This document shows positions 25,288 to 35,823 of a DNA stretch of 60,257 nt, in pieces. A program made the translations under genes and the position numbers. Origin of the DNA: an archaeon (GTDB lineage: Archaea; Thermoproteota; Nitrososphaeria; Nitrososphaerales; Nitrosopumilaceae). The stretch lies in contig JAJRWR010000018.1 of the NCBI GenBank assembly GCA_024276695.1, positions 1 through 60,257 of the forward strand, given 5' to 3'. The stretch's first letter is position 1, and every line of letters starts with the position of its first letter. Under the pieces are notes generated by a model. That model ran no database searches and had not been told where the DNA came from. It was given only the letters and a program-made list of their open reading frames with translations.

Positions 25288-27213
25288 TCAACCCAGTTTT
25301 GTGATTTCCTCTAGTATGTCTGGATTTTCAAGTGAAGATAAATCCCCCAAAGTAGTTCCAAGTAATTTTGATTTCAACAGTCTACGCATTATTTTTCCGG
25401 TTCTAGTTTTTGGCAAATCTGTTAACTGAAAAACATGTTTTGGTCGTACCACTTTTCCAATTTTTTCTGCAACATAATCAGAGATTTCAGATAGAGATAA
25501 TTTTCCTGTTTTGTCATCAGATACAAAAAATACTACAATTGCTTCACCAGTCAAATCATCAGGTATTGCAATTGATGCAGCATCAGATATTTTTTTATGG
25601 GAAATTACAGTATGCTCAATTTCAGCTGTAGATATTCGATGACCTGACACATTAATTACATCATCAGTTCGTCCACGCATATACCAGAGATTATCACTAT
25701 CAACATAGACATAATCTCCATGAAACCAAATATTCTCAAACCTAGACCAATAAGTTTCCAAATACCTTTGATCATCATTTAACAATCCACGAGTCATTGC
25801 AGGCCATGGGGATTTTATTATCAAATAACCATTTTTTTCTCTAACTGATTTTTGATCATCATCAACTACATCCAAATTCATTCCAGGCACAGGAATTCCA
25901 ACAGTGGATGGTTTTAATTTCATTCCAGGTAAAACAGATAACATGGCACCGCCAATTTCAGTACCTCCAGATAAATTGATAATCGGGATTTTTTTGTTTC
26001 CAACTTTTTCATAAAGCCACCACCATGAATCTTCATCAAGTGGTTCACCCGTTGTTGGGATATTTTTGATTTTATCTAAGGAAAATAATTTTGTCGGTTC
26101 GACATTATTTTTTTTAAATAATCTTACAGCAGTAGGAGATATTCCAAAAATCGTTGCATTATACTCAGATAGCATTTTCCAAATCCGATCAGATGTTGGA
26201 AAATCCAATCCACCGTCATAAATTACAGCAGATGCACCCACAATCAAAAGACCATAGACATTCCAAACCAGACCTGTTATCCATCCAATATCTGCAGGCC
26301 AAAACAGAGTATCATGTGCCTGAGTATCTATCAAATATGCTGCCTGATGACCTGCAAATACAGAAAACCCTCCATGAGTATGAACCACGCCTTTTGGATT
26401 GCCTGTAGTACCCGAAGTGTACAAAATAAACAGCGGATCTTCAGAATCTAAAATTTCAGTATCGCATACATTGTTTTGTTCAGATACAAGGTTATCATAG
26501 AAAATAATCTGTTCAGATTCAGAATATTCATCAACACCTTTGTAATGAATCACAATAGTTTTTTCCACAAAAGTGTCTTTAACTGCAATTTCTACAGATT
26601 TTTTTTGAGAAATAGATTTTCCTTTACGATGAAAACCATCAGAAATCAGTAAAATTTTTGCATTGCAGTCATTTAGTCGCATATGCAATGAATCTGCACT
26701 ATATCCAGAAAAAATTACGGTTTGAACAGCACCGATTTTTGCTGCGGCAAGAATAGATAGAATTGCTTCTTCAATCATCGGCAGATAAATTGCAATTACA
26801 TCTCCCTTTTTTACACCAAGTGATTTTAATCCATTTGCAAGTTTTGAAACTTTAACATCTAATTCAGAATATTTAATCTGCGAGGTCTCCCCATCTTCAG
26901 ATTCAAAATAATATGCAATTTTTTCAGGATATAGTTTAGTAAATTTTTCAACAGATGATTTGTAGATATTTGTTTTACCGTTAACAAACCACTTTGACCA
27001 TGCAATTCCTTCAGAATCATCTAAAACTTTTGTATAAGGTGCATCCCAAACAATTCCAATATCTTCATCTACCGATTTCCAATACCATTCCAAATCCTCT
27101 TTAGATTTTTTAGACAAATCGTCTAATGAAGATAAATTATGTTTTTTCATAAAATTGTAAATGTTGGATTCTTGAATTTGTTTTTCAGTTGGAATAAATT
27201 CAAAATTAGACAA
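25288..27213 (-). CDS. Acetyl-CoA synthetase-type AMP-forming acyl-CoA ligase
   Basis: 641 residues. AMP-binding motif YTSGTTGNPKGVVHTHG, INLSGGTEIGG, and the C-terminal hinge and lysine in TRTGKIMRRLLK. The N-terminus (ESNIYNFMKKHN) is of the ACAS_N type. The length fits Acs. It activates acetate or another short acid (propionate and 3-hydroxypropionate are alternatives in these archaea) to the CoA ester. It follows the gatCAB group on the same strand after a 42-bp gap. Confidence 0.88.
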   Translation of the reverse strand: MSNFEFIPTEKQIQESNIYNFMKKHNLSSLDDLSKKSKEDLEWYWKSVDEDIGIVWDAPYTKVLDDSEGIAWSKWFVNGKTNIYKSSVEKFTKLYPEKIAYYFESEDGETSQIKYSELDVKVSKLANGLKSLGVKKGDVIAIYLPMIEEAILSILAAAKIGAVQTVIFSGYSADSLHMRLNDCNAKILLISDGFHRKGKSISQKKSVEIAVKDTFVEKTIVIHYKGVDEYSESEQIIFYDNLVSEQNNVCDTEILDSEDPLFILYTSGTTGNPKGVVHTHGGFSVFAGHQAAYLIDTQAHDTLFWPADIGWITGLVWNVYGLLIVGASAVIYDGGLDFPTSDRIWKMLSEYNATIFGISPTAVRLFKKNNVEPTKLFSLDKIKNIPTTGEPLDEDSWWWLYEKVGNKKIPIINLSGGTEIGGAMLSVLPGMKLKPSTVGIPVPGMNLDVVDDDQKSVREKNGYLIIKSPWPAMTRGLLNDDQRYLETYWSRFENIWFHGDYVYVDSDNLWYMRGRTDDVINVSGHRISTAEIEHTVISHKKISDAASIAIPDDLTGEAIVVFFVSDDKTGKLSLSEISDYVAEKIGKVVRPKHVFQLTDLPKTRTGKIMRRLLKSKLLGTTLGDLSSLENPDILEEITKLG

Positions 27214-27255
27214 GATTTAATTTTTAAAACTTTGACAGAGTAAAAAGACTTTTTC

Positions 27256-27519
27256 TTAGGAAATATCGATTCCAAGACGTCTAGCACATGCAATTGCTGC
27301 CTTACCCATATTTTCATCAATTCCAACTTTGCTAAATTTCCCAGTCCAACCAGTTTGCATACCCATTGTATTTTCACGATAATATTCTCTCAAAATTGCG
27401 CCTATTTCATCATCTAATCTATGCCTAGTTGCATCATTCATTCCTGTTTGTAGAATTGTAGCATCAGTAGTAGCTAAAATTTTGATAAATTCAATGTGTT
27501 CTAGAAATAAATCAGTCAT
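27256..27519 (-). CDS. Hypothetical protein in the gatCAB operon
   Basis: 87 residues, helical, with TDATILQTGMNDATRHRLDD and NMGKAAIACARRLGIDIS. Its ATG overlaps the gatB stop (TAATG), so it belongs to the gatCAB transcript. No family recognised; the position suggests a role linked to the amidotransferase or to the Acs gene that follows. Confidence 0.75.
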   Translation of the reverse strand: MTDLFLEHIEFIKILATTDATILQTGMNDATRHRLDDEIGAILREYYRENTMGMQTGWTGKFSKVGIDENMGKAAIACARRLGIDIS

Positions 27520-28925
27520 TAGATTCCAATCTGTTTCTTTAACAAGTCCAATGTTAATGAGGGATCTGCTTTCCCTTTTGTTTTTTGCATCACCTTACCT
27601 ACCAAATAATTAATGGTTTGAGGATTTGATTTTGTTTGTTCAACTGCTTGAGATTCTTCTGAGATCACTTGACATATGATTCCAGATAACTCCGATTCAT
27701 CAGATACATTTCCAAGATCTAATTCTTTAATTATAGTCGTTAAATTTTTTCCAGTTTTTAAAATTTCATGTAATGCGTTTTTGGAAGAATTTTTAGATAT
27801 TTTTCCAGACTGGATTGAATCTGCTAATTCTTTCAAATGTACAGATGTAAATTTTGAGGCCTCGCGTTTTTCTCTCGTATCTACTAATCCCATCAAATCA
27901 GTTGTGATTATATTTGCAACTTCCTTTGCATTTAATTCAGTATGAGATTCTTCAAACAAATCAGAATAGTATTTGTCTGAAGACAAAACATCAGCTACTT
28001 GTGCAGGAATATTATATTTTGAGACATATCTTTCTTTTTTAGAACTAATACTTTCAGGCATTTGTGAAGATAATGTTTTTTGAGTTTCAGGATCAATTTT
28101 GACCCACGGAATGTCACCTTCCAAAAAATAACGATAATCCAAGTCTTCTTCTTTTGAACGAGACGATACAGTTATCTTTCTTCTATCATCCCAATGACGT
28201 GTTTCTTGGACAATTTCAATTTCACGAGAATGCAAACTTTCTTGTCGTGTTATTTCAAAATGAACTGCTTTTTCTAAATCATGAAATGAACCAATATTTT
28301 TTATTTCAACTTTTTTACCTCCTTTAATTGAAACATTAGCGTCAGCTCTCATGGCACCTTCTAAACTAGGATCTGCCACCCCGAGATTTGCAAGAATATC
28401 AGATAAAATGTTTAGGAAATCTCTAATTTCTTTGGGAGTTTCAAAATCAGGTTCAGTTACAATTTCCACCAGAGGAGTTCCTGCACGATTGTAGTCTACC
28501 AAAGTAATTTGGTTTTTTGAGGAACTTCCTTCGTAAATTAATCTTCCAGGATCTTCTTCTAATTGAATTCTAGTAATTCGTATTTTTTTGTCACCTACCA
28601 TGATTGAACCAGTACCGCCTACGCTAGTATCTCCATAGATGTTAAGTTGGGTGATTTGGAAATTTTTAGGAGAATCAGGATAAAAATAATTTTTCCTGAA
28701 AAATGCAATTTTTTCAGGAGTTGAGCAATTTAACGCCATAGCAATAATCGTTGCTTTTTTTACAGCTTCTTGATTTAATCGGGGCAAACTTCCAGGCAAT
28801 CCCATGCAAATAGGACAAATGTTTTCGTTGATTTTAAAACCCCTATAGTTTGCCTTACATGAACAAAATAATTTACTATTTAGATTTGTTAACTGACAGT
28901 GAATTTCCAAACCAATCATAGTCAT
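27519..28925 (-). CDS. gatB: Aspartyl/glutamyl-tRNA amidotransferase subunit B
   Basis: 468 residues. GLEIHCQLTNLNSKLFCSC and CPICMGLPGSLPRLN (kinase-domain start with zinc Cys), EEDPGRLIYEG, VDYNRAGTPLVEIVTEPDF, then the helical and YqeY-like tail. It activates Asp- or Glu-tRNA for amidation. The gene overlaps gatA by 4 bases. Confidence 0.96.
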   Translation of the reverse strand: MTMIGLEIHCQLTNLNSKLFCSCKANYRGFKINENICPICMGLPGSLPRLNQEAVKKATIIAMALNCSTPEKIAFFRKNYFYPDSPKNFQITQLNIYGDTSVGGTGSIMVGDKKIRITRIQLEEDPGRLIYEGSSSKNQITLVDYNRAGTPLVEIVTEPDFETPKEIRDFLNILSDILANLGVADPSLEGAMRADANVSIKGGKKVEIKNIGSFHDLEKAVHFEITRQESLHSREIEIVQETRHWDDRRKITVSSRSKEEDLDYRYFLEGDIPWVKIDPETQKTLSSQMPESISSKKERYVSKYNIPAQVADVLSSDKYYSDLFEESHTELNAKEVANIITTDLMGLVDTREKREASKFTSVHLKELADSIQSGKISKNSSKNALHEILKTGKNLTTIIKELDLGNVSDESELSGIICQVISEESQAVEQTKSNPQTINYLVGKVMQKTKGKADPSLTLDLLKKQIGI

Positions 28926-30367
28926 ATTGGAACCTCAGGTAAATTGACAGTTTTTTCTAATGCATGTGCTGCTTGAAGTAATAGTTTATCTTGAGATGAA
29001 TTGGCCATCAATTGAATTCCAATTGGCAGTCCATTTGAATTAGCAAATGGGATAGAGATGGCAGGTTTGCCAGTAAGATTTGCAGTGACGGTATTAATAT
29101 CAACTAAAAATAACGATACAGGATCATCAATCTTTTCACCTAACTTGAATGGCAATATTGGAACAGTTGGGGAAATAAGTAAATCAAATTTTTTGAAAAC
29201 ATTATTGATTTCTTTTGTGAGTTTACTCTTTACTTTTAATGCCTTTAAAAAATATTTTCCAGCATGTCCTGTAGATGGGACAAATCCTCCAATGATCAAT
29301 CTTCGAGTTACTTCAGGACCAAAATTACGTCTAGCCTTTGAAATGTAAGAATTAAACTCATAGCCTTCAAGTGGAAAATCATAACCGTATCTTAGATTGT
29401 CATATCTTGCAAGATTACTGCCAGCTTCTGTTGCAGTAATTGTATAGTATGCTGCAACAGAATATTTTACCATGTCAAGTGATATCTCCTCACAAATTGC
29501 GCCTAAACTCTCCAATTTAGAAATTGCATCTTTTGTTGCAGATAGAACTGCAGGATCAATTCCTTCACCAATCATTTCCTGGATAATGCCAATTTTTTTG
29601 CCTTCAATACCAGAATCTATTTCGGATAGATAATCTTCATTTTTGTTATCAATTGTTGTACTATCATTAGGATCAATTCCTGAAATCATATTTAGCATAA
29701 AGGCAGTATCTTTTACAGTTCTCGTTAATGGGCCAATTTGTTCAATGCTGTTAGCATATGAAATCAGACCAAATCTACTAATCAAGCCATATGTTGGCTT
29801 GTATCCAACTGTAGAACAAAAACTCGCAGGGTTTCTTACAGAACCGCCAGTATCAGAGCCAAGAGATGCCACACATTCAAATGCACTGACCGATACAGCA
29901 CTACCGCCAGATGAACCTCCTGGAACATAATCCGCATTCCAGGGATTTTTGCTTGGGCCAAATGCACTAAACTCAGTAGTCAACCCCATTGCAAATTCAT
30001 CCATGTTAACTTTGCCGACAAATATTGCATCTTGTCGTTTTAATTTTGTAATTACTGTGGCATCATATGGCGCAATAAAATCTTCAAGCATTTTTGATGC
30101 GCACGTAGTTTTAGAATCTTTGATGCATAAATTATCTTTAATTGAAATTGGCATTCCAAAACAATCACCTACTTTTTCACCAGACTTTACTTTTTTGTCA
30201 ATTTTCCTGGCTTGGTCAACTGCTTTTTGATTTACGGATAAAAATGCATGTAATTTATCATCGACATTTTGAATTCTCTCAATGGTTTTTGCAACAAAAT
30301 CCTCTGCAGAAATATTTCCAGTTTTTACTTCTTGAATGAAATCAAGGGCAGATATTTTTAGATTCAT
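28922..30367 (-). CDS. gatA: Aspartyl/glutamyl-tRNA amidotransferase subunit A
   Basis: 481 residues of the amidase-signature family: SIKDNLCIKD (catalytic Lys), then the Gly/Ser-rich loop YVPGGSSGGSAVSV and GSDTGGSVRNPAS with the cis-Ser and nucleophile Ser. It releases ammonia from Gln or Asn for transfer to the mischarged tRNA. Overlaps of 4 bases with gatC and gatB show one operon. Confidence 0.96.
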   Translation of the reverse strand: MNLKISALDFIQEVKTGNISAEDFVAKTIERIQNVDDKLHAFLSVNQKAVDQARKIDKKVKSGEKVGDCFGMPISIKDNLCIKDSKTTCASKMLEDFIAPYDATVITKLKRQDAIFVGKVNMDEFAMGLTTEFSAFGPSKNPWNADYVPGGSSGGSAVSVSAFECVASLGSDTGGSVRNPASFCSTVGYKPTYGLISRFGLISYANSIEQIGPLTRTVKDTAFMLNMISGIDPNDSTTIDNKNEDYLSEIDSGIEGKKIGIIQEMIGEGIDPAVLSATKDAISKLESLGAICEEISLDMVKYSVAAYYTITATEAGSNLARYDNLRYGYDFPLEGYEFNSYISKARRNFGPEVTRRLIIGGFVPSTGHAGKYFLKALKVKSKLTKEINNVFKKFDLLISPTVPILPFKLGEKIDDPVSLFLVDINTVTANLTGKPAISIPFANSNGLPIGIQLMANSSQDKLLLQAAHALEKTVNLPEVPI

Positions 30368-30633
30368 GAAGACATCTTTGGCGCTCGAACGTATGTTCCC
30401 TTGTAGTGGTTTAGTTTTTCAATTAATTTACCATCAAATGGAATATGTTCATCTTTTCTCAAATTTGAGATAGAAATTTCAGGCATTGAGATTTCTTCAG
30501 ATTCAACGCCTGCAGAATCTAAAATGTCAAAATAATTAATCATCGAATGTACTTTTTCAACAAATTCCTTATGATCATCAATATCTATTCTCATTAATTT
30601 CGAAACGTGTTCTATTTCTTCTTCAGTTACCAC
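30364..30633 (-). CDS. gatC: Aspartyl/glutamyl-tRNA amidotransferase subunit C
   Basis: 89 residues. Typical GatC start (EEEIEHVSKLMRIDI) and middle (MINYFDILDSAGVES). It wraps the GatA/GatB interface. First gene of the operon, with a divergent intergenic region upstream. Confidence 0.93.
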   Translation of the reverse strand: MVTEEEIEHVSKLMRIDIDDHKEFVEKVHSMINYFDILDSAGVESEEISMPEISISNLRKDEHIPFDGKLIEKLNHYKGTYVRAPKMSS

Positions 30634-30704
30634 AATATTTCAGATCAGAATACATCGATATATTACTAATGATTATGAAGATTATTTCTCAAGATTTTAG
30701 ATAT

Positions 30705-33130
30705 CTAAGTGACAGTGATCAGACCGAAGTTTATAGTCCTAGTGATCGTTTTTCCTTCTGCATCATAACCCGTAATATGCATACTCATATCATAATTCCC
30801 TGCAGGAATAAGTCCGGTGGATCCGGATACCGCAGGAGGGTTTTTAGCAGTAGAAAAAGTAAGTTCTAAAATACTATTCACAGTGAATGCAATACTATCT
30901 TTAGTGGCAGTAATGTTATCCCCATTGGTAGTTCCATTTCCAGAGAGTATTATGGATGCAAAAGTGTCTGAAGAAGCAGATCTTCAAAAATTAAACGCGT
31001 ACCTTCATATGTAATCCACATAGAAGATGGTCCAACATTATACACAGTCAAATCAGTAGTTTGATCTGCAACAACTGAAATGTATGATGAGAAAATATCA
31101 CTCGTACTAGGATATTGTAAAAAGGAATTATCTGGAAGTCCTGTAAGCGAAGTGTCGTCAATTCTCATATCCATATCAAGTCCAGTGAGTCCGCTCATTC
31201 CAAATACTAAACGTTCAGTACTTGTAAAGGATATACTTGAAATATTTGATGTATAGTTGAAACTATCCAAGAAATCCCCATCAGATCCCCCATCAAGGAA
31301 TTTCAGAGGATAATTATTATCAGTTACAATATTTGATTGAAATACACCATTAACATCAGTTTTGTTCATCGAAAATTTAACAAGATGAGTAGCAGCACCA
31401 TAATTAGTATTTGACAAATCGGTGATTTCGGTAGTACTTAGTGCATAATCATCCCAGTGTAATACATCATCTATGACCCCATAAAATCCTAAATTAGAAG
31501 AATTGTCCTGAGCGCCAATAAAAATTTCATCTATAGAGACATCATTATCCCCATCACCTAAACTGCTAGTAGCAACTGATGTTGCATTAATGTATAATTC
31601 ACATTGATGGTGATTCGGCCTCACAGCAACCAAGAACTACCAATTATCATTTTCATAATCAAATCCAGAAGATGTACATCTTGTGGGAATTTTATTTTTC
31701 TGAGTTAGAAATTCAAAAAATACATTGTCACTGGCATCTATTCCAATTTCATAGTATGTATCATGATTATTTTTTGCTGCATGATAAAGAATTTGTTCGC
31801 CTGCAATTCCATCAGTTGCATTAAACCATAAGGCTGTTGTATCTGGTGCCATTTTGATATCATTGTCCCCTTCTTTATTCAATTCAATATAATCACCTCC
31901 GTCAAAATTAAATGCACCAGAAATATGAGGTCCTCCAAATTCATCATAAGTGGGCATTTTACTTCCAGACCCAAGATTATGATTGTTGGTATTTCCAGTA
32001 GAATCAACAGGATCAATATTTCCTTCAAAATGAAATATCATATTTTTTGAATCATTATCCATCAGGCTATCAGGATACGGAGAACTAACATAAGTCAAAC
32101 TAGCATTCCAATTACCAGCAGGAATATTTACAGAAACACCATCATTAGTAAAAAATTTTGGGGCATCTGTTTCAACTGAAATAGTTGTTCCACCAACATC
32201 AGCATCGCCAGAAAACATTTAGTATTCCCCATTTGGAGTGTTTACAGTTTCACTATGAAAAATTAAAAGATCTTTGTTTTGTGAATTTCCAGAATTAAGA
32301 GCCAAAGTGGTTGAAGATTGTTGTGCTAAAAGCACATCGTTTACTGTAACAGATGTGGTTGCTATGTTTTGAGGATACCCATTTTGCAATGAACCTGTGA
32401 ATAATACAGTGTTACCAACATCTCCAGATATTTCATAGCTCCAAGTGAAATAAGCAGTATCCCCCTTTGCAAGAATATCGTATTGCGAAGGATCTGCATC
32501 AGAAATTAGAGTATATGATGCAGTACCTGTTGTCTGAGGAAGATCTAATTTGGGTACGATGTTTAGCAAGACATTGTTATTAGTCATGTTGTTTGTGACA
32601 GTCATTAGCATAGTAAGAAAACCATCAGAGACAGTTTGAGGTAATGCAATTAATTTAATATCAATAGGTTGATCACTTGGAGAATTTATAGAAAAGTCTT
32701 CACTATTTCCTCGTTGTGTTACAAGTTTCATAGAATATGCTTGAGTACCAACTGCATAAAGAGGAATATCTTGACCCACATTGGTTATGGTTTTACTTGG
32801 AGTTGCAATTTTATTTATTGTGAAATTTTGTAACGGCCATGTGCTATCAGTAACGTTGTTTACCCAAATCCTAGTGAAATTAATCGGCAAATCCCCCGTA
32901 TTTTGTAATGTAAGATTAAATTCACCATTAACAATTTTTGTGGAAGAAATTTCAAAAGATTCTTTGAATTTATTTTGCATATTCATGTTTTTGAGAACTA
33001 TTTCGTCATTTAGTGTCTCTAGTAAATTTACGCCATATGTGAAATAACCAATAGTAGAGCTAAGAACAACGACCAAAAAAATCATGCCAATTACATTGCT
33101 AAGACCACGTCTTTTATTCATCAAGTACAC
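30705..33130 (-). pseudogene. Broken large pilin-like surface protein with LamG domain
   Basis: One continuous protein can be read across three lesions. Part 1 (33130-32222) begins with a class III (type IV pilin) signal peptide, NKRRGLSNVIGMIFLVVVL, and beta domains, then stops at TAA (32221-32219). Part 2 (32218-31640) continues in the same frame with a LamG/concanavalin-like domain (SGAFNFDGGDYIEL), then an in-frame TAG (31639-31637) interrupts DNW-FLVAVRP. Part 3 continues to about 30985, where a one-base loss shifts the frame. The final part (ASIILSGNGTTNGDN, ending NFGLITVT) ends at 30705. The intact protein would have had about 800 residues and was probably an adhesive pilus subunit. 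Confidence 0.8.
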
Positions 33131-33159
33131 CCAACAAAAATTCTAATGCTCTAAAAGTA

Positions 33160-33621
33160 TTATGTATGAATTTGTGTTTGAAGAAGATTGCCTCTATTAG
33201 TTTTGGCAACAACATCTAAAACATCATATGATTGGAAAGAAGGATCATCAATTACAATTGCAATGCTTTTATCAGACATTACAGATCCTTTTGAAATTAA
33301 GGTTGTTTTGCTAAATCCAGATATTTTATCAGTAATGTTGATTTCAGATATGTTAAATCCAATATCTCCAACATTGGTCAAAACAACAACTATTGAATCA
33401 CATGGATCTGCATCACAGTAAACGTATTCAAAAACAAAAGATTCATTGATTTTATTGACATAATTACTAACAGTGTCAGTCATTTCCATTTGTTGAGAAT
33501 TAAGAGAAGACTGACTCCAAACAACACCTGCACCACCCAAAGTACTCACGGCAGCCATCATAATTGCAGATGTAACAACCGTAGCCAATGCTCTTCTACA
33601 TCTTGCTTGTTTCAAATTCAT
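33160..33621 (-). CDS. Archaeal type IV pilin/archaellin-like protein
   Basis: 153 residues. N-terminus CRRALATVVTSAIMMAAVST: a basic prepilin leader followed by a hydrophobic helix, as processed by the class III signal peptidase. The rest is a small beta domain (DSIVVVLTNVGDIGFNISEI). It lies just upstream of the broken pilin-LamG gene on the same strand and may be the minor pilin of that pair. Confidence 0.75.
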   Translation of the reverse strand: MNLKQARCRRALATVVTSAIMMAAVSTLGGAGVVWSQSSLNSQQMEMTDTVSNYVNKINESFVFEYVYCDADPCDSIVVVLTNVGDIGFNISEINITDKISGFSKTTLISKGSVMSDKSIAIVIDDPSFQSYDVLDVVAKTNRGNLLQTQIHT

Positions 33622-33830
33622 ATCTTATTCCCACAGTTGGGAAATATATCAGATAGTTTGTATTCCAAATAACATACAATTCCAATTTTGGGAATGCTCA
33701 AACAAGCCTAATTTTTGAGCCTAAAGGTTCAGCGTATGGAAATGATGTATGATTGGATTTGAAAAAGGGCAAAAAAGTGTCTCTTTGAAAACAAACATGA
33801 GATTATGTATTTCTCAAGCGTAGTATTGTC

Positions 33831-33926
33831 ATGTCTAAAGAAACAACCAATCACAGTATGAAAGATTTGGAATACTTAACTGATAAAATATTATTAAAAA
33901 TAAAACAAGTTTCTGAAACAATATAG
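33831..33926 (+). CDS. Possible 31-residue helical peptide
   Basis: In the 330-bp gap between the pilin gene and aspS, a frame MSKETTNHSMKDLEYL followed by TDKILLKIKQVSETI has an amphipathic pattern. No other evidence; the rest of the gap holds nothing I recognise. Confidence 0.3.
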   Translation: MSKETTNHSMKDLEYLTDKILLKIKQVSETI

Positions 33927-33951
33927 AACAAAACTAATTGAAAATTCTGGA

Positions 33952-35262
33952 TTAAGGAGTTAACCTATCAACATCTCTAGGATAGAATGTCGTATCACGA
34001 ATATTTTCTGTTCCAGTTAACACCATAATTAATCGCTCAAGACCAATTCCACAACCAGCGTGAGGTGGAACTCCATAATCAAAAGCCCCGAGATGATATT
34101 CAAATGCATCAGTTTTCATTCCTTTGTTTTTCATTCTCTCAGCTAGCTCGTTACGTTTTTCAATTCTTGTACTGCCAGATGATAATTCTAAATCACCATA
34201 CATTAAATCAAATGATTCAGAGACCTTTGGATTTAACTTGCTATCTTTTACGTAGAATGGTTTGGGTGCTAAAGGCCAATCAGTGATAAAGTAAAATCCG
34301 TCAAGACCAATTTTCTTAAGATTTGAAGGATACAAGTCATCACCCCATTCTGTTTTTGCACCTGCCTTTTGCATTTTCTCAACCAATTCATCATAAGAAT
34401 ATCTAGGAATAGTTTCAGGAACTGTAATTTCAGGAAATTCTGAATCAGGATTTTCTTTCGCATAATCATTTACAGTTAGAATTGAAACCTTGATGATTTC
34501 CTCAATTCTGTTCATCACATCATTGTAATCAACAAATGCCTCTTCCAAATCAATTGAAATTGCTTCAGCCAAGTGACGATTTGTTCTAGATGGCTCTGCT
34601 CTAAAAATAGGTGCAATCTCAAAGACTTTTTCAAAACTCATCGTCAATTGTTCTTTGTATAATTGCGGGCTCTGGGCCAGAAATGCTTCTTTGTTATAGT
34701 AAAATATTGGAAACAATGCCGCTCCACCTTCAGTAGCTGTTGCAATCATTTTAGGAGTGTTTATTTCAACAAAATTTTGATTGTTAAAATAATCCCTTAT
34801 TGATTTTAAAACCAAACTTCTAGTTTTAAAAATATGTTGTAAAACATCACGTCTAAGATCAATTGGTCTTACCTCTAGTCTTGTATCAATATTTTTTACA
34901 GTTTTAACAGTAGGCTCGAAAGGAGGAGTTTTTTCAACATCTGAGAAAACACGTAGTTCAGTTGGAATTATTTCAAATCCACTAGGTGCTTTTTCTGATG
35001 CTTTTACATTACCAGTAATTGCAACTGAAGAGTGTGCTTTTAGTGAAGAGATTTTTTCACGTATTTCATCAGGACAATCTCCTTTTTTTGCAACAATTGA
35101 GAGATCACCGTTTTTGTCACGGATTGTACCAAAACTAATATTTCCATGTCCACGGATGGTCAAAACCCAGCCCATCACAGTTACCTGAGTTCCATCCATT
35201 GATGAGTTTATTTCATTTGAATAGTGAGATCTTCTCAAAGTTCCCAATTCAGTTTCTATCAT
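33952..35262 (-). CDS. aspS: Aspartyl-tRNA synthetase, archaeal type
   Basis: 436 residues. N-terminal OB-fold for the anticodon (VTVMGWVLTIRGHGNISFGT), class II motif 2 (FEIAPIFRAEPSRTNRHLAE) and motif 3 (PHAGCGIGLERLIMVLTG). The length is archaeal, without the bacterial insertion. With GatCAB encoded nearby, it may be the non-discriminating type that also charges tRNA-Asn; that would need the absence of an AsnRS elsewhere. Confidence 0.95.
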   Translation of the reverse strand: MIETELGTLRRSHYSNEINSSMDGTQVTVMGWVLTIRGHGNISFGTIRDKNGDLSIVAKKGDCPDEIREKISSLKAHSSVAITGNVKASEKAPSGFEIIPTELRVFSDVEKTPPFEPTVKTVKNIDTRLEVRPIDLRRDVLQHIFKTRSLVLKSIRDYFNNQNFVEINTPKMIATATEGGAALFPIFYYNKEAFLAQSPQLYKEQLTMSFEKVFEIAPIFRAEPSRTNRHLAEAISIDLEEAFVDYNDVMNRIEEIIKVSILTVNDYAKENPDSEFPEITVPETIPRYSYDELVEKMQKAGAKTEWGDDLYPSNLKKIGLDGFYFITDWPLAPKPFYVKDSKLNPKVSESFDLMYGDLELSSGSTRIEKRNELAERMKNKGMKTDAFEYHLGAFDYGVPPHAGCGIGLERLIMVLTGTENIRDTTFYPRDVDRLTP

Positions 35263-35349
35263 AATTTACATTATCAATGACATCAGGGTGTAATTAATAC
35301 ATTAATTTTCATAATGCTTATAGCCAGTAAAAAATCCACAAAAAATAAG

Positions 35350-35541
35350 ATGAAGATCCTCATGACACTAGTAATTGCGATGTTTATCATTGTTGGGGTA
35401 TACGTAGGATACAATGTATCACAGCAAGCATCTGAAGAGGCTGAAGGTCATAATATCACCATGGAATTAGAAATTCTTAATGAAAGCTCAGGATTAATAC
35501 AAATTTTACAAAATTCAGAATTTAGAAAAACAATCATTTAG
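35350..35541 (+). CDS. Small single-pass membrane protein
   Basis: 63 residues from the ATG at 35350: a membrane helix (ILMTLVIAMFIIVGVYVGY) then an outside part with NITMELEILNESSGLIQ. An upstream in-frame ATG (35314) would add 12 basic residues, but a GCTTATA element at 35316 looks like the promoter and lies inside that extension, so 35350 is preferred. Confidence 0.6.
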   Translation: MKILMTLVIAMFIIVGVYVGYNVSQQASEEAEGHNITMELEILNESSGLIQILQNSEFRKTII

Positions 35542-35588
35542 AAATTCCAAAGTGGATTTATATTAAATTATTCAACTATTCAAAAATC

Positions 35589-35798
35589 ATGACACTTTCA
35601 GATAAAGAAAAAATTATTGCGATTATTTCAAATGGGATAGCAGTTTTTTCATTGCTACAAGAACGAGAAGAGTTACCAAAAAATACCTCAATGTATGATT
35701 TTATTTTAAAGGTGATTCCAAAAGATGTCAAGTCAGAATTAAGTGCAGCGTTAATAGATGAAGTGTTTCAATATGTAACTTCCACACATAGTTCATAA
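35589..35798 (+). CDS. Small hypothetical protein
   Basis: 69 residues, helical (DKEKIIAIISNGIAVFSLLQ). No family recognised. A TTTATATTA box lies about 30 bp upstream of the ATG. It precedes purP by 25 bp and may be co-transcribed. Confidence 0.6.
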   Translation: MTLSDKEKIIAIISNGIAVFSLLQEREELPKNTSMYDFILKVIPKDVKSELSAALIDEVFQYVTSTHSS

Positions 35799-35823
35799 AG
35801 TATAAAGTATTCATAGATACATA

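Noticed and set aside
30669-31014. Plus-strand frames of 65-66 codons
   Set aside because: They lie opposite the C-terminal part of the broken pilin-LamG gene, whose minus-strand reading is clearly protein-like.
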